In this document: in pieces, positions 1 through 7,173 of the stretch | How positions within the stretch are numbered: the first letter of the stretch is position 1 | How the letters are laid out: each line of letters opens with the position of its first letter | Assembly (NCBI GenBank): GCA_007131435.1 | Contig: SLQM01000209.1 | Coordinates: forward strand, 1 to 30,376 | Origin: Syntrophomonadaceae bacterium | GTDB taxonomy: Bacteria; Bacillota; Dethiobacteria; DTU022 | Direction: 5' to 3' | Length of the DNA stretch: 30,376 nt | Made by a program: the position numbers and the translations under genes | The notes under the pieces: generated by a model | What the model saw: the letters and a program-made list of their open reading frames with translations, nothing else | The model's database searches: none | What the model was told of the DNA's origin: nothing

Positions 1-56
1 CAGGCGCTGTGAAAGGAAACTGCAGGTCAGTGTAGAATATATGCCTGGTGGCTTTA

Positions 57-620
57 ATGGGGAGGCAGGAGAAAATTAGCTTGGAAGCGGAAAAAGTAAA
101 AGAGCTTGTCCAGCAAAATGACAATGAAGCCCGCCGTGCCCTTTTTGAGGCATATTATAAACGTACTTATGCTATTACTTTTAACATATTGCGGCGCAGG
201 GAAACTGCTGAGGACATAACTCAGGATGCTTTTATTAAAGCCTTCCAGAGTTTACACCAGCTTCATGATCAAGAGAAATTTGGAGCATGGCTTGCGGTTA
301 TAGCCTCCAATCTGGCCAGGAATTTCCTGAAAAGAGAAAAGAAAATATTTCTAACTGATGAACTCCCGGAAATCAGGGACAATCCTAATTCAGTTGACCC
401 GGAAGAAGAGGCAATCAGGGGTTTGGAAAAAAACAGGGTGAGAGAAGCAATCAGGTCTCTTCCTCCGGAGCAATACCAGGTGATTGTTCTACAGTATTAT
501 TATGATCTTAAAGTTGATGAAATTGCTTCTATGCTTGGTATCCGGGCAGGAACTGTTAAATCGAGGTTATTCAGGGCAAGGAATAAACTGGCGTCGATAT
601 TGGAACTGGATCATGGATAG
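57..620 (+). CDS. ECF-type RNA polymerase sigma factor
   Basis: Sigma-70 family factor of the extracytoplasmic-function type; it would direct RNA polymerase to a small regulon in response to a signal passed on by a partner protein. About 187 residues, normal for the class. Region 2 lies at about residues 20-90 and includes DITQDAFIKAF, the core-binding and -10 recognition helix. Region 4 is near the C-terminus, with LPPEQYQVIVLQYY followed by the helix-turn-helix IASMLGIRAGTVKSRLFRAR. I chose the ATG at 57, preceded by a weak GGTGG; an in-frame GTG at 48 would add three residues. The stop lies 34 bases before the start of a membrane protein that is probably its anti-sigma factor. I see no convincing ECF promoter in the 56 bases upstream. 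The regulon cannot be inferred. Confidence 0.9.
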   Translation: MGRQEKISLEAEKVKELVQQNDNEARRALFEAYYKRTYAITFNILRRRETAEDITQDAFIKAFQSLHQLHDQEKFGAWLAVIASNLARNFLKREKKIFLTDELPEIRDNPNSVDPEEEAIRGLEKNRVREAIRSLPPEQYQVIVLQYYYDLKVDEIASMLGIRAGTVKSRLFRARNKLASILELDHG

Positions 621-654
621 GTTTGTCTAAATATAAAAGGAGGTGACCGGGAAA

Positions 655-1434
655 ATGAAAAACGGAAGGGATGAACTTTATGATAGCTTGATCAGGGAAG
701 CTGTTAAAGATGAAATTGAATCTATAGATGCGCCTTCAACAGCTTTAGCCTGGAGAAAGGTTGAATCCCAGGTGGCAATTACCCGGCCATCTTCTGCAAG
801 CCCTTTTCGCTTTAACTGGAGCCGCGCTGCAGCTGTTGCCGCAGCCTGCCTTGTTATAGCAATGGGTGGTTTTGGGCTTTTTAGGAATCTGCAATCTACA
901 ATTCCTGTGGCTGATTCATATGAACCTTCAGCAGCAGCTGAAGAAGTCGGCACCCTGGCATTTGAAGATGAGGATGAGGCGGAAGAAACGTTTGCCCTTG
1001 AAACTGATGAAAGCCCAGGCTTGCCTGACACATTACCTGAACAGGTTGTAGCCCGCAGTGCGCCCGATCCTTCCCCACCTGACTGGTCTGAAACGCTTGA
1101 TGGAGATTACTCCTTCGGGCAGGCGCTACTGCTGCCGGAGGCAGAAGCACCCCTTTACCGCGGCGCTATTTATTATAGCGATGATGTTGATTTACTGCTG
1201 GTTAAATCAAAAGGAGCTGCTACTTCGATGCAGGTGTTTCTCGATCAGTTGGAAGAATACATGCATCTGTCACTGGAGAATGTCAGGGAGATCAACGGGT
1301 TTGTCAGCTTTACCGTGGAAGAACGACCGGGCCTGGCCTGGAAGGAAAATGGTTATGGCCAGGCCCTTTTAGTCCTTAACGGCCATCTTCTTGAAGATGA
1401 ACTTACAAAGATTGCTTCGGGTATAAACCACTAA
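655..1434 (+). CDS. Probable membrane-anchored anti-sigma factor (novel C-terminal domain)
   Basis: Single-pass membrane protein of 259 residues directly downstream of the ECF sigma gene, so most likely its regulator. An almost perfect AAGGAGGTGA lies 8-9 bases before the ATG at 655, which settles the start over the in-frame GTG at 643. Residues 1-50 form a hydrophilic cytoplasmic part; 58-77 are a hydrophobic helix rich in Ala (AAAVAAACLVIAMGGFGLF); then come an acidic linker with runs such as EDEDEAEE and an extracytoplasmic domain of about 130 residues. The zinc-type anti-sigma motif (HxxxCxxC) is absent; the only cysteine is inside the membrane helix. The anti-sigma role is inferred from position and topology. 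The C-terminal domain is not one I recognise and could be the sensor. Confidence 0.65.
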   Translation: MKNGRDELYDSLIREAVKDEIESIDAPSTALAWRKVESQVAITRPSSASPFRFNWSRAAAVAAACLVIAMGGFGLFRNLQSTIPVADSYEPSAAAEEVGTLAFEDEDEAEETFALETDESPGLPDTLPEQVVARSAPDPSPPDWSETLDGDYSFGQALLLPEAEAPLYRGAIYYSDDVDLLLVKSKGAATSMQVFLDQLEEYMHLSLENVREINGFVSFTVEERPGLAWKENGYGQALLVLNGHLLEDELTKIASGINH

Positions 1435-1457
1435 CCTGTTTCAGGTTAAGATGGTTT
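1425..1457. terminator. Hairpin between convergent genes, likely bidirectional terminator
   Basis: An inverted repeat pairs TAACCTG (1432-1438) with CAGGTTA (1442-1448) around a TTT loop. The stem extends through a small internal loop by AAACCA (1425-1430) with TGGTTT (1452-1457). It overlaps the stop codons of both converging genes. T-tracts on either side are short, so termination strength is uncertain. Confidence 0.5.
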
Positions 1458-2441
1458 GATATACTTCATCATTCTGCGCAGTTTATTTCCAACTTCAACA
1501 ATCGGGTGTCTGGCCTCAATCTTTCTCAAGGCCTTGAAGCGGGGTTGGTTAGCCTGGTTTTCAGCCACCCATTCCAGGGCAAACTGGCCGGTTTGAATTT
1601 CTGTCAGCACTTTTTTCATTTCAGCGCGGACATCATTATTTATGATCCGCGGCCCCCTGGTTAAATCACCATACTCGGCGGTATCACTGACTGAATAGCG
1701 CATTCTTTCCAGCCCGCCCTCGTAGATCAAGTCGACGATCAATTTAAGCTCATGCAGGCATTCAAAGTAAGCAACTTCGGGCTGATAACCTGCTTCAACA
1801 AGGGTGTCAAAACTGGACTTTACCAGGGCAGAAACTCCCCCGCAGAGAATTACCTGTTCTCCAAACAGGTCTGTTTCAGTTTCTTCCTGCATCGTTGTTT
1901 CAATAACCCCGGCACGGGTACAGCCTATTCCTTTTGCATAAGCAAGGGCCAGCTCTTTCGCCTTGCCGGTATAGTCCTGGTGAACAGCCAGTAAACCTGG
2001 AACTCCTGCACCCTCCATGTATAGCCTTCTCAACAGGTGCCCCGGGCTTTTAGGGGCGATCATGAAAACATCAACATTTTCAGGAGGCACAACCTGGTTA
2101 TAAATAATATTAAATCCATGAGATACGACCAGCGCCTTGCCCTCAGATAGATGAGGTAAAACTGATTCCCTGAATACTGCAGGCTGGTAGTTGTCCCCAA
2201 TTAAAATCTGGATCACATCGGCTGCTTCAGCCGCTTCACTTACTGTAAACACTTGCAGTCCGTCTTCCATTACCTGGTCCCAGCTTTTACTTTCCCTGTG
2301 CAGGCCGACTATAACATCAAGTCCGCTGTCTTTCAGGTTCTGGGCCTGGGAATGCCCCTGGCTGCCGTATCCGAGCACGGCAATTTTTTTGTTCTTCAGG
2401 ATAGCCAGATCGGCATCCTGGTCATAGTACATAACTGACAT
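1446..2441 (-). CDS. ilvC: Ketol-acid reductoisomerase (class I, NADPH-type)
   Basis: Second step of branched-chain amino acid synthesis: isomerises and reduces acetolactate or acetohydroxybutyrate to the dihydroxy acid, using NAD(P)H and Mg2+. At 331 residues it is the short class I form. The Rossmann motif GYGSQG is at residues 24-29. Metal and substrate residues are present in ETETDLFGEQ (D191, E195), ECLHELK (E227, E231) and SDTAEYG (S252). The start ATG follows a clear GGAGGG. The first lobe departs from the common pattern: ILIGD replaces the usual LLPDE near residue 80, and PKSPGH replaces PKGPGH near 130. It is alone, with no ilvBN or leu genes beside it, and is divergent from rubrerythrin. 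The leader shows no T-box. The family is certain; cofactor preference is not determined. Confidence 0.93.
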   Translation of the reverse strand: MSVMYYDQDADLAILKNKKIAVLGYGSQGHSQAQNLKDSGLDVIVGLHRESKSWDQVMEDGLQVFTVSEAAEAADVIQILIGDNYQPAVFRESVLPHLSEGKALVVSHGFNIIYNQVVPPENVDVFMIAPKSPGHLLRRLYMEGAGVPGLLAVHQDYTGKAKELALAYAKGIGCTRAGVIETTMQEETETDLFGEQVILCGGVSALVKSSFDTLVEAGYQPEVAYFECLHELKLIVDLIYEGGLERMRYSVSDTAEYGDLTRGPRIINNDVRAEMKKVLTEIQTGQFALEWVAENQANQPRFKALRKIEARHPIVEVGNKLRRMMKYIKPS

Positions 2442-2534
2442 AATATACCCTCCTGTAAATATAATAACAATATTTATTAGCTGTTTCAGGCAAAACTCCT
2501 GCCTGCGCTAAAATTTAATGATCAAGATCCTCTT

Positions 2535-2551
2535 TTATTATAGTATAATAA
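2535..2551. promoter_or_regulatory. Perfect 17-bp palindrome between ilvC and rbr, possible operator and overlapping divergent -10 boxes
   Basis: TTATTATAGTATAATAA is an 8-1-8 perfect inverted repeat. It contains TATAAT on both strands (2544-2549 plus, 2537-2542 minus), so it could hold the -10 elements of both rbr and ilvC. On the minus strand CAGACA (2560-2565) lies 17 bases from the -10 box; no good -35 is seen for rbr. Size and composition resemble Fur/PerR-family operators (7-1-7, AT-rich), but the base order differs from the B. subtilis PerR box. Confidence 0.45.
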
Positions 2552-2609
2552 TATAGCAATGTCTGTTGATAGAATGGGCAGATGAATTAAAAAAGGGGAG
2601 TGTTTGTTA

Positions 2610-3182
2610 ATGAGTTTGAAAGGAACTAAAACTGAAAAGAATCTTTTAACCGCTTTTGCCGGGGAGTCACAGGCCCGTAATCGCTACACCTATTTTGCCA
2701 GCCAGGCAAAAAAAGACGGTTATGTCCAAATCCAGGCAATATTTGAGGAAACAGCCAACCAGGAGAAAGAGCATGCCAAGCGGCTTTTTAAATTCCTGGA
2801 AGGCGGAGAAGTAGAGATAACGGCTTCATTCCCTGCAGGTGTTATAGGTTCGACTCTTGAGAACTTAAAAGAGGCTGCTGGCGGTGAGAATTACGAGTGG
2901 ACTGATATGTACCCTGCTTTTGCAAAAGAAGCTCGGGAAGAAGGTTTCAACGAAATTGCCGATGTTTTTGAATCAATCGCTGTAGCAGAAAAGCAGCATG
3001 AAAAACGCTACCTTGGTGTTATGGCCAATATTGAAAAGGGAACTGTTTTTAAGAAAGATCAGGATGTGAAATGGTTCTGCCGAAATTGCGGTTATGTCCA
3101 TGAAGGCAAAGAAGCTATAGATATGTGCCCTTCATGTAATCACCCGCAGGCACATTTTGAAGTTATTTGCGAAAACTGGTAA
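2610..3182 (+). CDS. rbr: Rubrerythrin
   Basis: Non-haem diiron peroxidase that reduces hydrogen peroxide to water in the cytoplasm of anaerobes, taking electrons through a rubredoxin-type centre. 190 residues, the usual length. The N-terminal ferritin-like four-helix domain carries E19, E52 and H55 (ETANQEKEHA) and a second half with EAREEGFNEIADVFESIAVAEKQHEKRY. The C-terminal rubredoxin-like domain has two CxxC knuckles (CRNC and CPSC). The ATG at 2610 gives the classical MSLKGTKTEKNL start and sits 9 bases after GGGGAG; the in-frame TTG at 2604 would be too close to that site. Probably induced by peroxide or oxygen, given the palindrome upstream. It ends in a strong terminator. Confidence 0.96.
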   Translation: MSLKGTKTEKNLLTAFAGESQARNRYTYFASQAKKDGYVQIQAIFEETANQEKEHAKRLFKFLEGGEVEITASFPAGVIGSTLENLKEAAGGENYEWTDMYPAFAKEAREEGFNEIADVFESIAVAEKQHEKRYLGVMANIEKGTVFKKDQDVKWFCRNCGYVHEGKEAIDMCPSCNHPQAHFEVICENW

Positions 3183-3186
3183 AATT

Positions 3187-3213
3187 AAGCCCGGCTAAGT
3201 GCCGGGCTTTTTA
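3187..3213 (+). terminator. Intrinsic terminator after rubrerythrin
   Basis: A perfect GC-rich stem GCCCGGC (3189-3195) with GCCGGGC (3201-3207), five-base loop TAAGT, followed directly by TTTTT. It separates rbr from the FAH gene, whose ribosome site begins only about 15 bases later. Confidence 0.9.
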
Positions 3214-3238
3214 AATTTTTCCAAAGGGAGGTTTTGCC

Positions 3239-4015
3239 TTGAAGCTGGTTCGCTTCGCTGTAAATAATACTGTAAAGTACGGAGAGCTAATTGATGATGT
3301 CATCCTTGAATTAAATGAACCTGGAAGTGATTGGATTACCGATGACTTTATTAAAACGGGCCAGGAATATGCTGTTTCCGGGGTCGCTTTATTGGCGCCC
3401 TGCCACCCTTCAAAAGTAATTTGTCTTGGTTTGAATTACCGCTCTCATGCTGAAGAGATGAACTTTGAACTACCAAAAAAGCCGATTATATTTATGAAAC
3501 CTTCTACTTCTGTAATTGGAACGGATACCGATATTGTTTATCCAGAGCTAAGCAATCGAGTAGATTATGAATCAGAGTTGGGAGCAGTAATCGGCAGAAA
3601 AGCTTTCAGGGTTTCCAAAGAAAATGCTTTGGAATATGTTTTCGGTTATACCTGTGCCAATGATGTGACTGCCCGTGATAAACAGCCCAAAGCCGGGCAG
3701 TGGACATATGCTAAAAGTTTCGATACTTTTTGCCCATTAGGCCCGGTTATTGAGACGGCAATTAAGAATCCGGAAGATCTGGTTGTTCAGGGCTATTTAA
3801 ATAATGTTTTAGTGCAGGAAGCGCCTACTTCCGATCATTATTTTACCGTTGCTGAAATAATTGAATTTGTCTCAGCATGTATGACACTTCTTCCGGGCGA
3901 TGTTATCCTTACCGGCACACCTTCCGGTATAGGCTCGCTTAACCCGGGCGACCAGTTTGAGATTAAAATTGACGGCATTGGATCATTAACAAACAGGGTA
4001 GTAAAAAGAGTGTAA
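3239..4015 (+). CDS. Fumarylacetoacetate hydrolase (FAH) family protein
   Basis: Mg2+-dependent enzyme of the FAH superfamily, which cleaves or decarboxylates acyl-pyruvate-like or oxaloacetate-like substrates or hydrates 2-keto-pentenoates. 258 residues, with a short N-terminal domain (about 1-50) and a C-terminal FAH barrel. Visible motifs: CLGLNYRSHAEEM, the metal pair E111/E113 in YESELGAVIGR, D142 in CANDVTARD, KSFDTFCPLGP, and the terminal LTGTPSGIG. It starts at TTG 3239, placed 6-7 bases after AAAGGGAGG. No dedicated promoter is obvious between the upstream terminator and the start, so readthrough from rbr is possible. No aromatic-degradation genes lie nearby, so the substrate is unknown; a housekeeping role such as oxaloacetate decarboxylation is plausible. 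Confidence 0.9.
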   Translation: MKLVRFAVNNTVKYGELIDDVILELNEPGSDWITDDFIKTGQEYAVSGVALLAPCHPSKVICLGLNYRSHAEEMNFELPKKPIIFMKPSTSVIGTDTDIVYPELSNRVDYESELGAVIGRKAFRVSKENALEYVFGYTCANDVTARDKQPKAGQWTYAKSFDTFCPLGPVIETAIKNPEDLVVQGYLNNVLVQEAPTSDHYFTVAEIIEFVSACMTLLPGDVILTGTPSGIGSLNPGDQFEIKIDGIGSLTNRVVKRV

Positions 4016-4033
4016 ATTTTACTGAAAATAGTG

Positions 4034-4062
4034 TTGTCATCGCCTTGGCGATGTTATATAAT
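4034..4062 (+). promoter_or_regulatory. Sigma-A promoter of the trkA-trkH leader, with palindrome in the spacer
   Basis: TTGTCA (4034-4039) and a perfect TATAAT (4057-4062) are separated by 17 bases, so transcription should start near 4069. The spacer region contains the 7-2-7 inverted repeat CATCGCCTTGGCGATG (4038-4053), which could be an operator or the remnant terminator of the upstream gene. Confidence 0.8.
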
Positions 4063-4068
4063 TAAGTC

Positions 4069-4218
4069 AGTTTATAAGACCGATAAGGGATACCATCTAA
4101 TAGATGGAACCGCGAAACCTGAAGTTCTTTAATCATATAAGAACTGCCGGGTTGCCGGTCAGGAATATTTAAGGTTTTTCTCCCTGATGAGGCAGCGTAG
4201 CCGCTGTCTCTTTTTTTT
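4069..4218 (+). ncRNA. Structured leader RNA of trkA-trkH, candidate riboswitch (class uncertain)
   Basis: About 150 nt between the predicted transcription start and trkA fold as a three-way junction followed by a terminator. P1 pairs GACCG (4078-4082) with CGGTC (4156-4160). P2 pairs CCATCT (4093-4098) with AGATGG (4102-4107). P3 pairs AACC (4116-4119) with GGTT (4150-4153), extended by AGTTCTT (4123-4129) with AAGAACT (4139-4145). Junction strands AAGGGATACC, GGAACCGCGAAACC and GCCGGGTTGCCGG are reminiscent of the GEMM (c-di-GMP-I) core, but without its GAAA loop. A cation-sensing class is equally plausible given the K+ transport genes. It lacks the conserved ydaO (c-di-AMP) strings. TCAGG (4159-4163) can pair with CCTGA (4183-4187), which gives a possible alternative hairpin sharing bases with P1. 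Confidence 0.65.
4189..4218 (+). terminator. Intrinsic terminator in the trk leader
   Basis: GAGGCAGCG (4189-4197) pairs with CGCTGTCTC (4202-4210), with one G-U pair, around the loop TAGC, followed by eight T (4211-4218). It lies 24 bases before the trkA start and downstream of its promoter, so it must be regulated or leaky for trkA to be expressed. This supports transcription attenuation. Confidence 0.9.
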
Positions 4219-4242
4219 GAATAAGAAAGGCCGGGATATGGA

Positions 4243-5649
4243 ATGCACATTATAATTGTCGGTGGCGGGGGAGTTGGGTATGAACTAGCCCGCAACCTTT
4301 CAGAAAAAGCCCAGGATGTTATTGTAATTGAAAAAAACGAAATCAAAGCCCGCAGGTTTAAAGAAGCCCTTGATGTAATGGTCATCGAAGATAATGGGGC
4401 TAATGCTGCTGTCCTCGAACAAGCCGGTATTAAATCTGCTGATATGCTGATAGCTGTCACCCAGGTTGATGAGGTTAACATTATTGCCTGTATGATGGCA
4501 AAACAATATGACGTTCCGATCACTGTCTGTCGGATCCGTAACTCCGGCTATGCTGACGATAGCTCGGTGTTAACACCCAAACAGCTTGGTATTGATATAG
4601 TTATCAATCCGGAACGCGTTGCGGCGATGGAAATATCAAAAATGCTCCATTTCCCTGATGCCAGTGAGATTGAATACTTTAACCAGGGCAGGGTTATGAT
4701 GCTTGGTGTTGTTGTCGGGCCCGAAGCTGGAATAACTGGAATACCTCTCCGCAAACTTCCATTAAATAATGACAGCATCATTGTAGGGATCAGTGATGCA
4801 AAAGGAAAATTTATTGTACCAGGCGGTGATGACATAGTTCATCCCGGTAATAAAATTTACCTGCTTGGCAGCAGCCGTACCCTTAAAGATGTCAGCTCAT
4901 TGCTTCACCATGAAAAAGCCCTCATTAGCCAGGTAACTATTCTTGGTGGTGGCCTGATCAGCCAGCAGTTAGCCAGGTTGTTAGAAAAAAGCAAGCAGCA
5001 TTTTGATATTAAGTTAATAGAAAAAGACGAAGTGCGCTGCCAAGAACTGAGCCGTGATTTAAATAAAACCCTGGTTCTGCAGGGTGATGCGACAGAAATT
5101 GCAATGTTAAAAGAGGAAGATACCGATATGGCCGATGCTGTTATCGCTGCAACAGGTGATGATCGCAATAATATTGTCGCGGCCCTTTTGTCCCGACAGT
5201 TCGGGGTTAAAAAAATTATATGTGAAGTTATGAAACCTCAATATGTTCCCGTATACAACGCCCTTGGCATTGACAGCCTTATCAATCCCCGTCTGCTTGC
5301 TGCCGCCCAGATATTGCGCTTAATCCGCAGGGAAGATATTGTGGCTCTCTCAATATTACAGGATGAAAAAGCAGAGGTTTTTGAGCTCATTCTACCCTTT
5401 GATGCCAGGGTTGCCAACAAGAAAATTGTTGATGCCAATCTGCCACGGGGAATGCTGATCGGGTCTATAGTGCGCGGCAATCAGGTTATTATTCCGAATG
5501 GCAATACAATGCTGTTACCTGAAGATCACCTTGTTGTTTTTGCTGTTCCCAAAGTGTGTGCCAGGCTTGAAAAGTTTTTTGCCCATACGAAGGTTAAAGA
5601 AAACAGGGTGGCCCTGCGCAATAAAATATCTCAGTTAAATGGTAGTTAA
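4243..5649 (+). CDS. trkA: Trk potassium uptake regulatory NAD-binding protein TrkA
   Basis: Cytoplasmic regulatory subunit of the Trk/Ktr K+ uptake system; binds nucleotides (NAD(H), ATP/ADP) and gates the TrkH channel. 468 residues with the duplicated RCK layout of two TrkA_N plus TrkA_C pairs. The first Rossmann motif, IIIVGGGGVGYELA, is at the N-terminus; the second, VTILGGGLISQQLA, is at about residue 230. Acidic residues at the end of the second strand (VIVIEKNE; IKLIEKDE) are typical of NAD(H) binding. The glycine motif of the second half (GGGLISQ) deviates from GxGxxG. The ATG at 4243 has only a weak AAAGG about 12 bases upstream. It forms an operon with trkH, 47 bases downstream, and is governed by the leader RNA and terminator upstream. 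Confidence 0.93.
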   Translation: MHIIIVGGGGVGYELARNLSEKAQDVIVIEKNEIKARRFKEALDVMVIEDNGANAAVLEQAGIKSADMLIAVTQVDEVNIIACMMAKQYDVPITVCRIRNSGYADDSSVLTPKQLGIDIVINPERVAAMEISKMLHFPDASEIEYFNQGRVMMLGVVVGPEAGITGIPLRKLPLNNDSIIVGISDAKGKFIVPGGDDIVHPGNKIYLLGSSRTLKDVSSLLHHEKALISQVTILGGGLISQQLARLLEKSKQHFDIKLIEKDEVRCQELSRDLNKTLVLQGDATEIAMLKEEDTDMADAVIAATGDDRNNIVAALLSRQFGVKKIICEVMKPQYVPVYNALGIDSLINPRLLAAAQILRLIRREDIVALSILQDEKAEVFELILPFDARVANKKIVDANLPRGMLIGSIVRGNQVIIPNGNTMLLPEDHLVVFAVPKVCARLEKFFAHTKVKENRVALRNKISQLNGS

Positions 5650-5696
5650 TAGTTTCTCATATTATAAACTGACCAGCTAACTTGTGGGAGGCTGTC

Positions 5697-7166
5697 ATGC
5701 GTCATATCCGGATTTTTTACCTGGTTGGTATAATGCTACTTTTTTTAGCTCTAAGCATGTTACTTTCTGCAATGTGGTCTTTTGCTGACAGGGGGCCGGA
5801 TCGGGTTGCCTTTTTATTGGCTATTGGTGTAACCACCTTAGCTGGCTTAGTTTTTTACATTTATTTTTCTCCCTCTAAGAAAAAAGAGCTAAATATTGTT
5901 GAAAATTTTACCCTCGTAACTATGGCCTGGTTCATTGCAGGTCTTTTTGGTGCGTTACCATATCATTTTTACGGGGTTTTTAATGGCAACTTTTTGCATG
6001 CCTATTTTGAAGCTGTTTCCGGTTTTACAACAACGGGCGCTACCCTGATAGCAGACATAGAGGTTTTACCACGCGGCATCCTGCTTTGGCGCAGCTTTAC
6101 ACAGTGGCTTGGAGGTATGGGTATTATTGTCCTGTTTCTCGCTATTCTCCCCCGTTTTGGGTTTCGAAGTATGACCATGTATAAAGCAGAAATTCCGGGC
6201 CCGATTGCCGAAAGAGTCGTTCCAAGGGTAGTTGAAACAGCTCGCCGGCTATGGCTGATTTACGTAACCTTTACAGCAGCTCAAATACTTCTTCTTCTAT
6301 CTTGCGGCCTGAGTTTTTACGATGCCCTCTCTCATGCATTAACAACCATGCCTACCGGGGGTTTTTCAACTTATAATGCAAGTGTGGCAGCGTTTAACAA
6401 CCCTATGGCAGAAATTGTTATTATTTGTTTTATGCTCTTTGCCGGTATTAACTTTGCCCTTTATTTTCGGCTCATAAGGGGCGATTTTACAATATATAAA
6501 AACCCAGAATTGCGGTTTTACCTGGCCGTTATAGGGATTGCTATTGCGTTGGTGACTTTTAACACTTATGATATGGCCGGTGGCAATTTTACTTTAGCCC
6601 TTCGTCAAAGTGCTTTCCAGGTGGTTTCAATAACTACCACCACGGGTTATGCCACAGCAGATTTTGATCAGTGGCACAGCTTTTCACGTCTTTTACTGTT
6701 AACTCTCATGTTTTTTGGCGCCTGCGGAGGTTCTACCGGAGGTTCAATGAAGCAGGTTCGCTGGATGTTAATGTTTAAGTATGCCTTTCGTGAACTAAGG
6801 CAGTTGGTTCACCCCTCTGCCATATCATCTGTGAAGGTTGGCGGTCAAACCTTAAATGAAGAGGTGTTGCGCCCGGTTATGGGCTTTGGTTTTATATATA
6901 TAAGCCTTACCGTTCTAGCCACCTTAAGCCTGGCTTTTATGGGTTTGGATTTTGATACGGCATTTTCTGCAGTAGCTGCCACGATTGGCAATGTTGGTCC
7001 CGGGTTGGGCGGTGTAGGCCCTCTCGAAACATACCTGGGGATACCTGCTGCAGGCCACTTTATTTTAACAGTAATGATGGTTGTCGGCCGCTTGGAAATA
7101 TATACAGTTCTGGTTATATTCCTGCCTGAATCAAGGCGTTTATGGTCCAGGGCCATAAAGGAGTAG
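5697..7166 (+). CDS. trkH: Trk potassium uptake channel/transporter subunit TrkH
   Basis: Integral membrane K+-translocating subunit of the Trk/Ktr superfamily, partner of TrkA. 489 residues with about ten hydrophobic segments and the repeated M1-P-M2 pore architecture. Pore-filter stretches are visible as SGFTTTGATLIAD, TTMPTGGFSTYN, ITTTTGYATADFDQW and AATIGNVGPGLG, each with the single conserved filter glycine. GACGGSTGGSMKQ is the characteristic loop before the last repeat. ATG 5697 was chosen because GTGGGAGG ends 5-6 bases upstream; an earlier in-frame TTG at 5682 overlaps that site. The next gene, holA, has its ribosome site inside the end of trkH, so the transcript may continue into it. 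K+ versus Na+/K+ selectivity is not decidable here. Confidence 0.94.
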   Translation: MRHIRIFYLVGIMLLFLALSMLLSAMWSFADRGPDRVAFLLAIGVTTLAGLVFYIYFSPSKKKELNIVENFTLVTMAWFIAGLFGALPYHFYGVFNGNFLHAYFEAVSGFTTTGATLIADIEVLPRGILLWRSFTQWLGGMGIIVLFLAILPRFGFRSMTMYKAEIPGPIAERVVPRVVETARRLWLIYVTFTAAQILLLLSCGLSFYDALSHALTTMPTGGFSTYNASVAAFNNPMAEIVIICFMLFAGINFALYFRLIRGDFTIYKNPELRFYLAVIGIAIALVTFNTYDMAGGNFTLALRQSAFQVVSITTTTGYATADFDQWHSFSRLLLLTLMFFGACGGSTGGSMKQVRWMLMFKYAFRELRQLVHPSAISSVKVGGQTLNEEVLRPVMGFGFIYISLTVLATLSLAFMGLDFDTAFSAVAATIGNVGPGLGGVGPLETYLGIPAAGHFILTVMMVVGRLEIYTVLVIFLPESRRLWSRAIKE

Positions 7167-7173
7167 GTTTTTA

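Noticed and set aside
1..56. GGAAAC at 15-20 as an autoregulatory ECF -35 element.
   Set aside because: No matching -10 element at 16-17 bases and the upstream sequence is cut by the window edge.
2442..2609. T-box leader for ilvC.
   Set aside because: The available leader is under about 100 nt and lacks the T-box antiterminator sequence and a terminator.
4069..4218. Calling the trk leader a ydaO (c-di-AMP) riboswitch because of the potassium genes.
   Set aside because: The long conserved strings of that class are not present and the junction layout differs.
4062..4523. A 153-codon minus-strand reading frame over the trk leader and trkA start.
   Set aside because: It lies mostly over trkA and the leader RNA, has no ribosome site and a composition typical of an antisense shadow.
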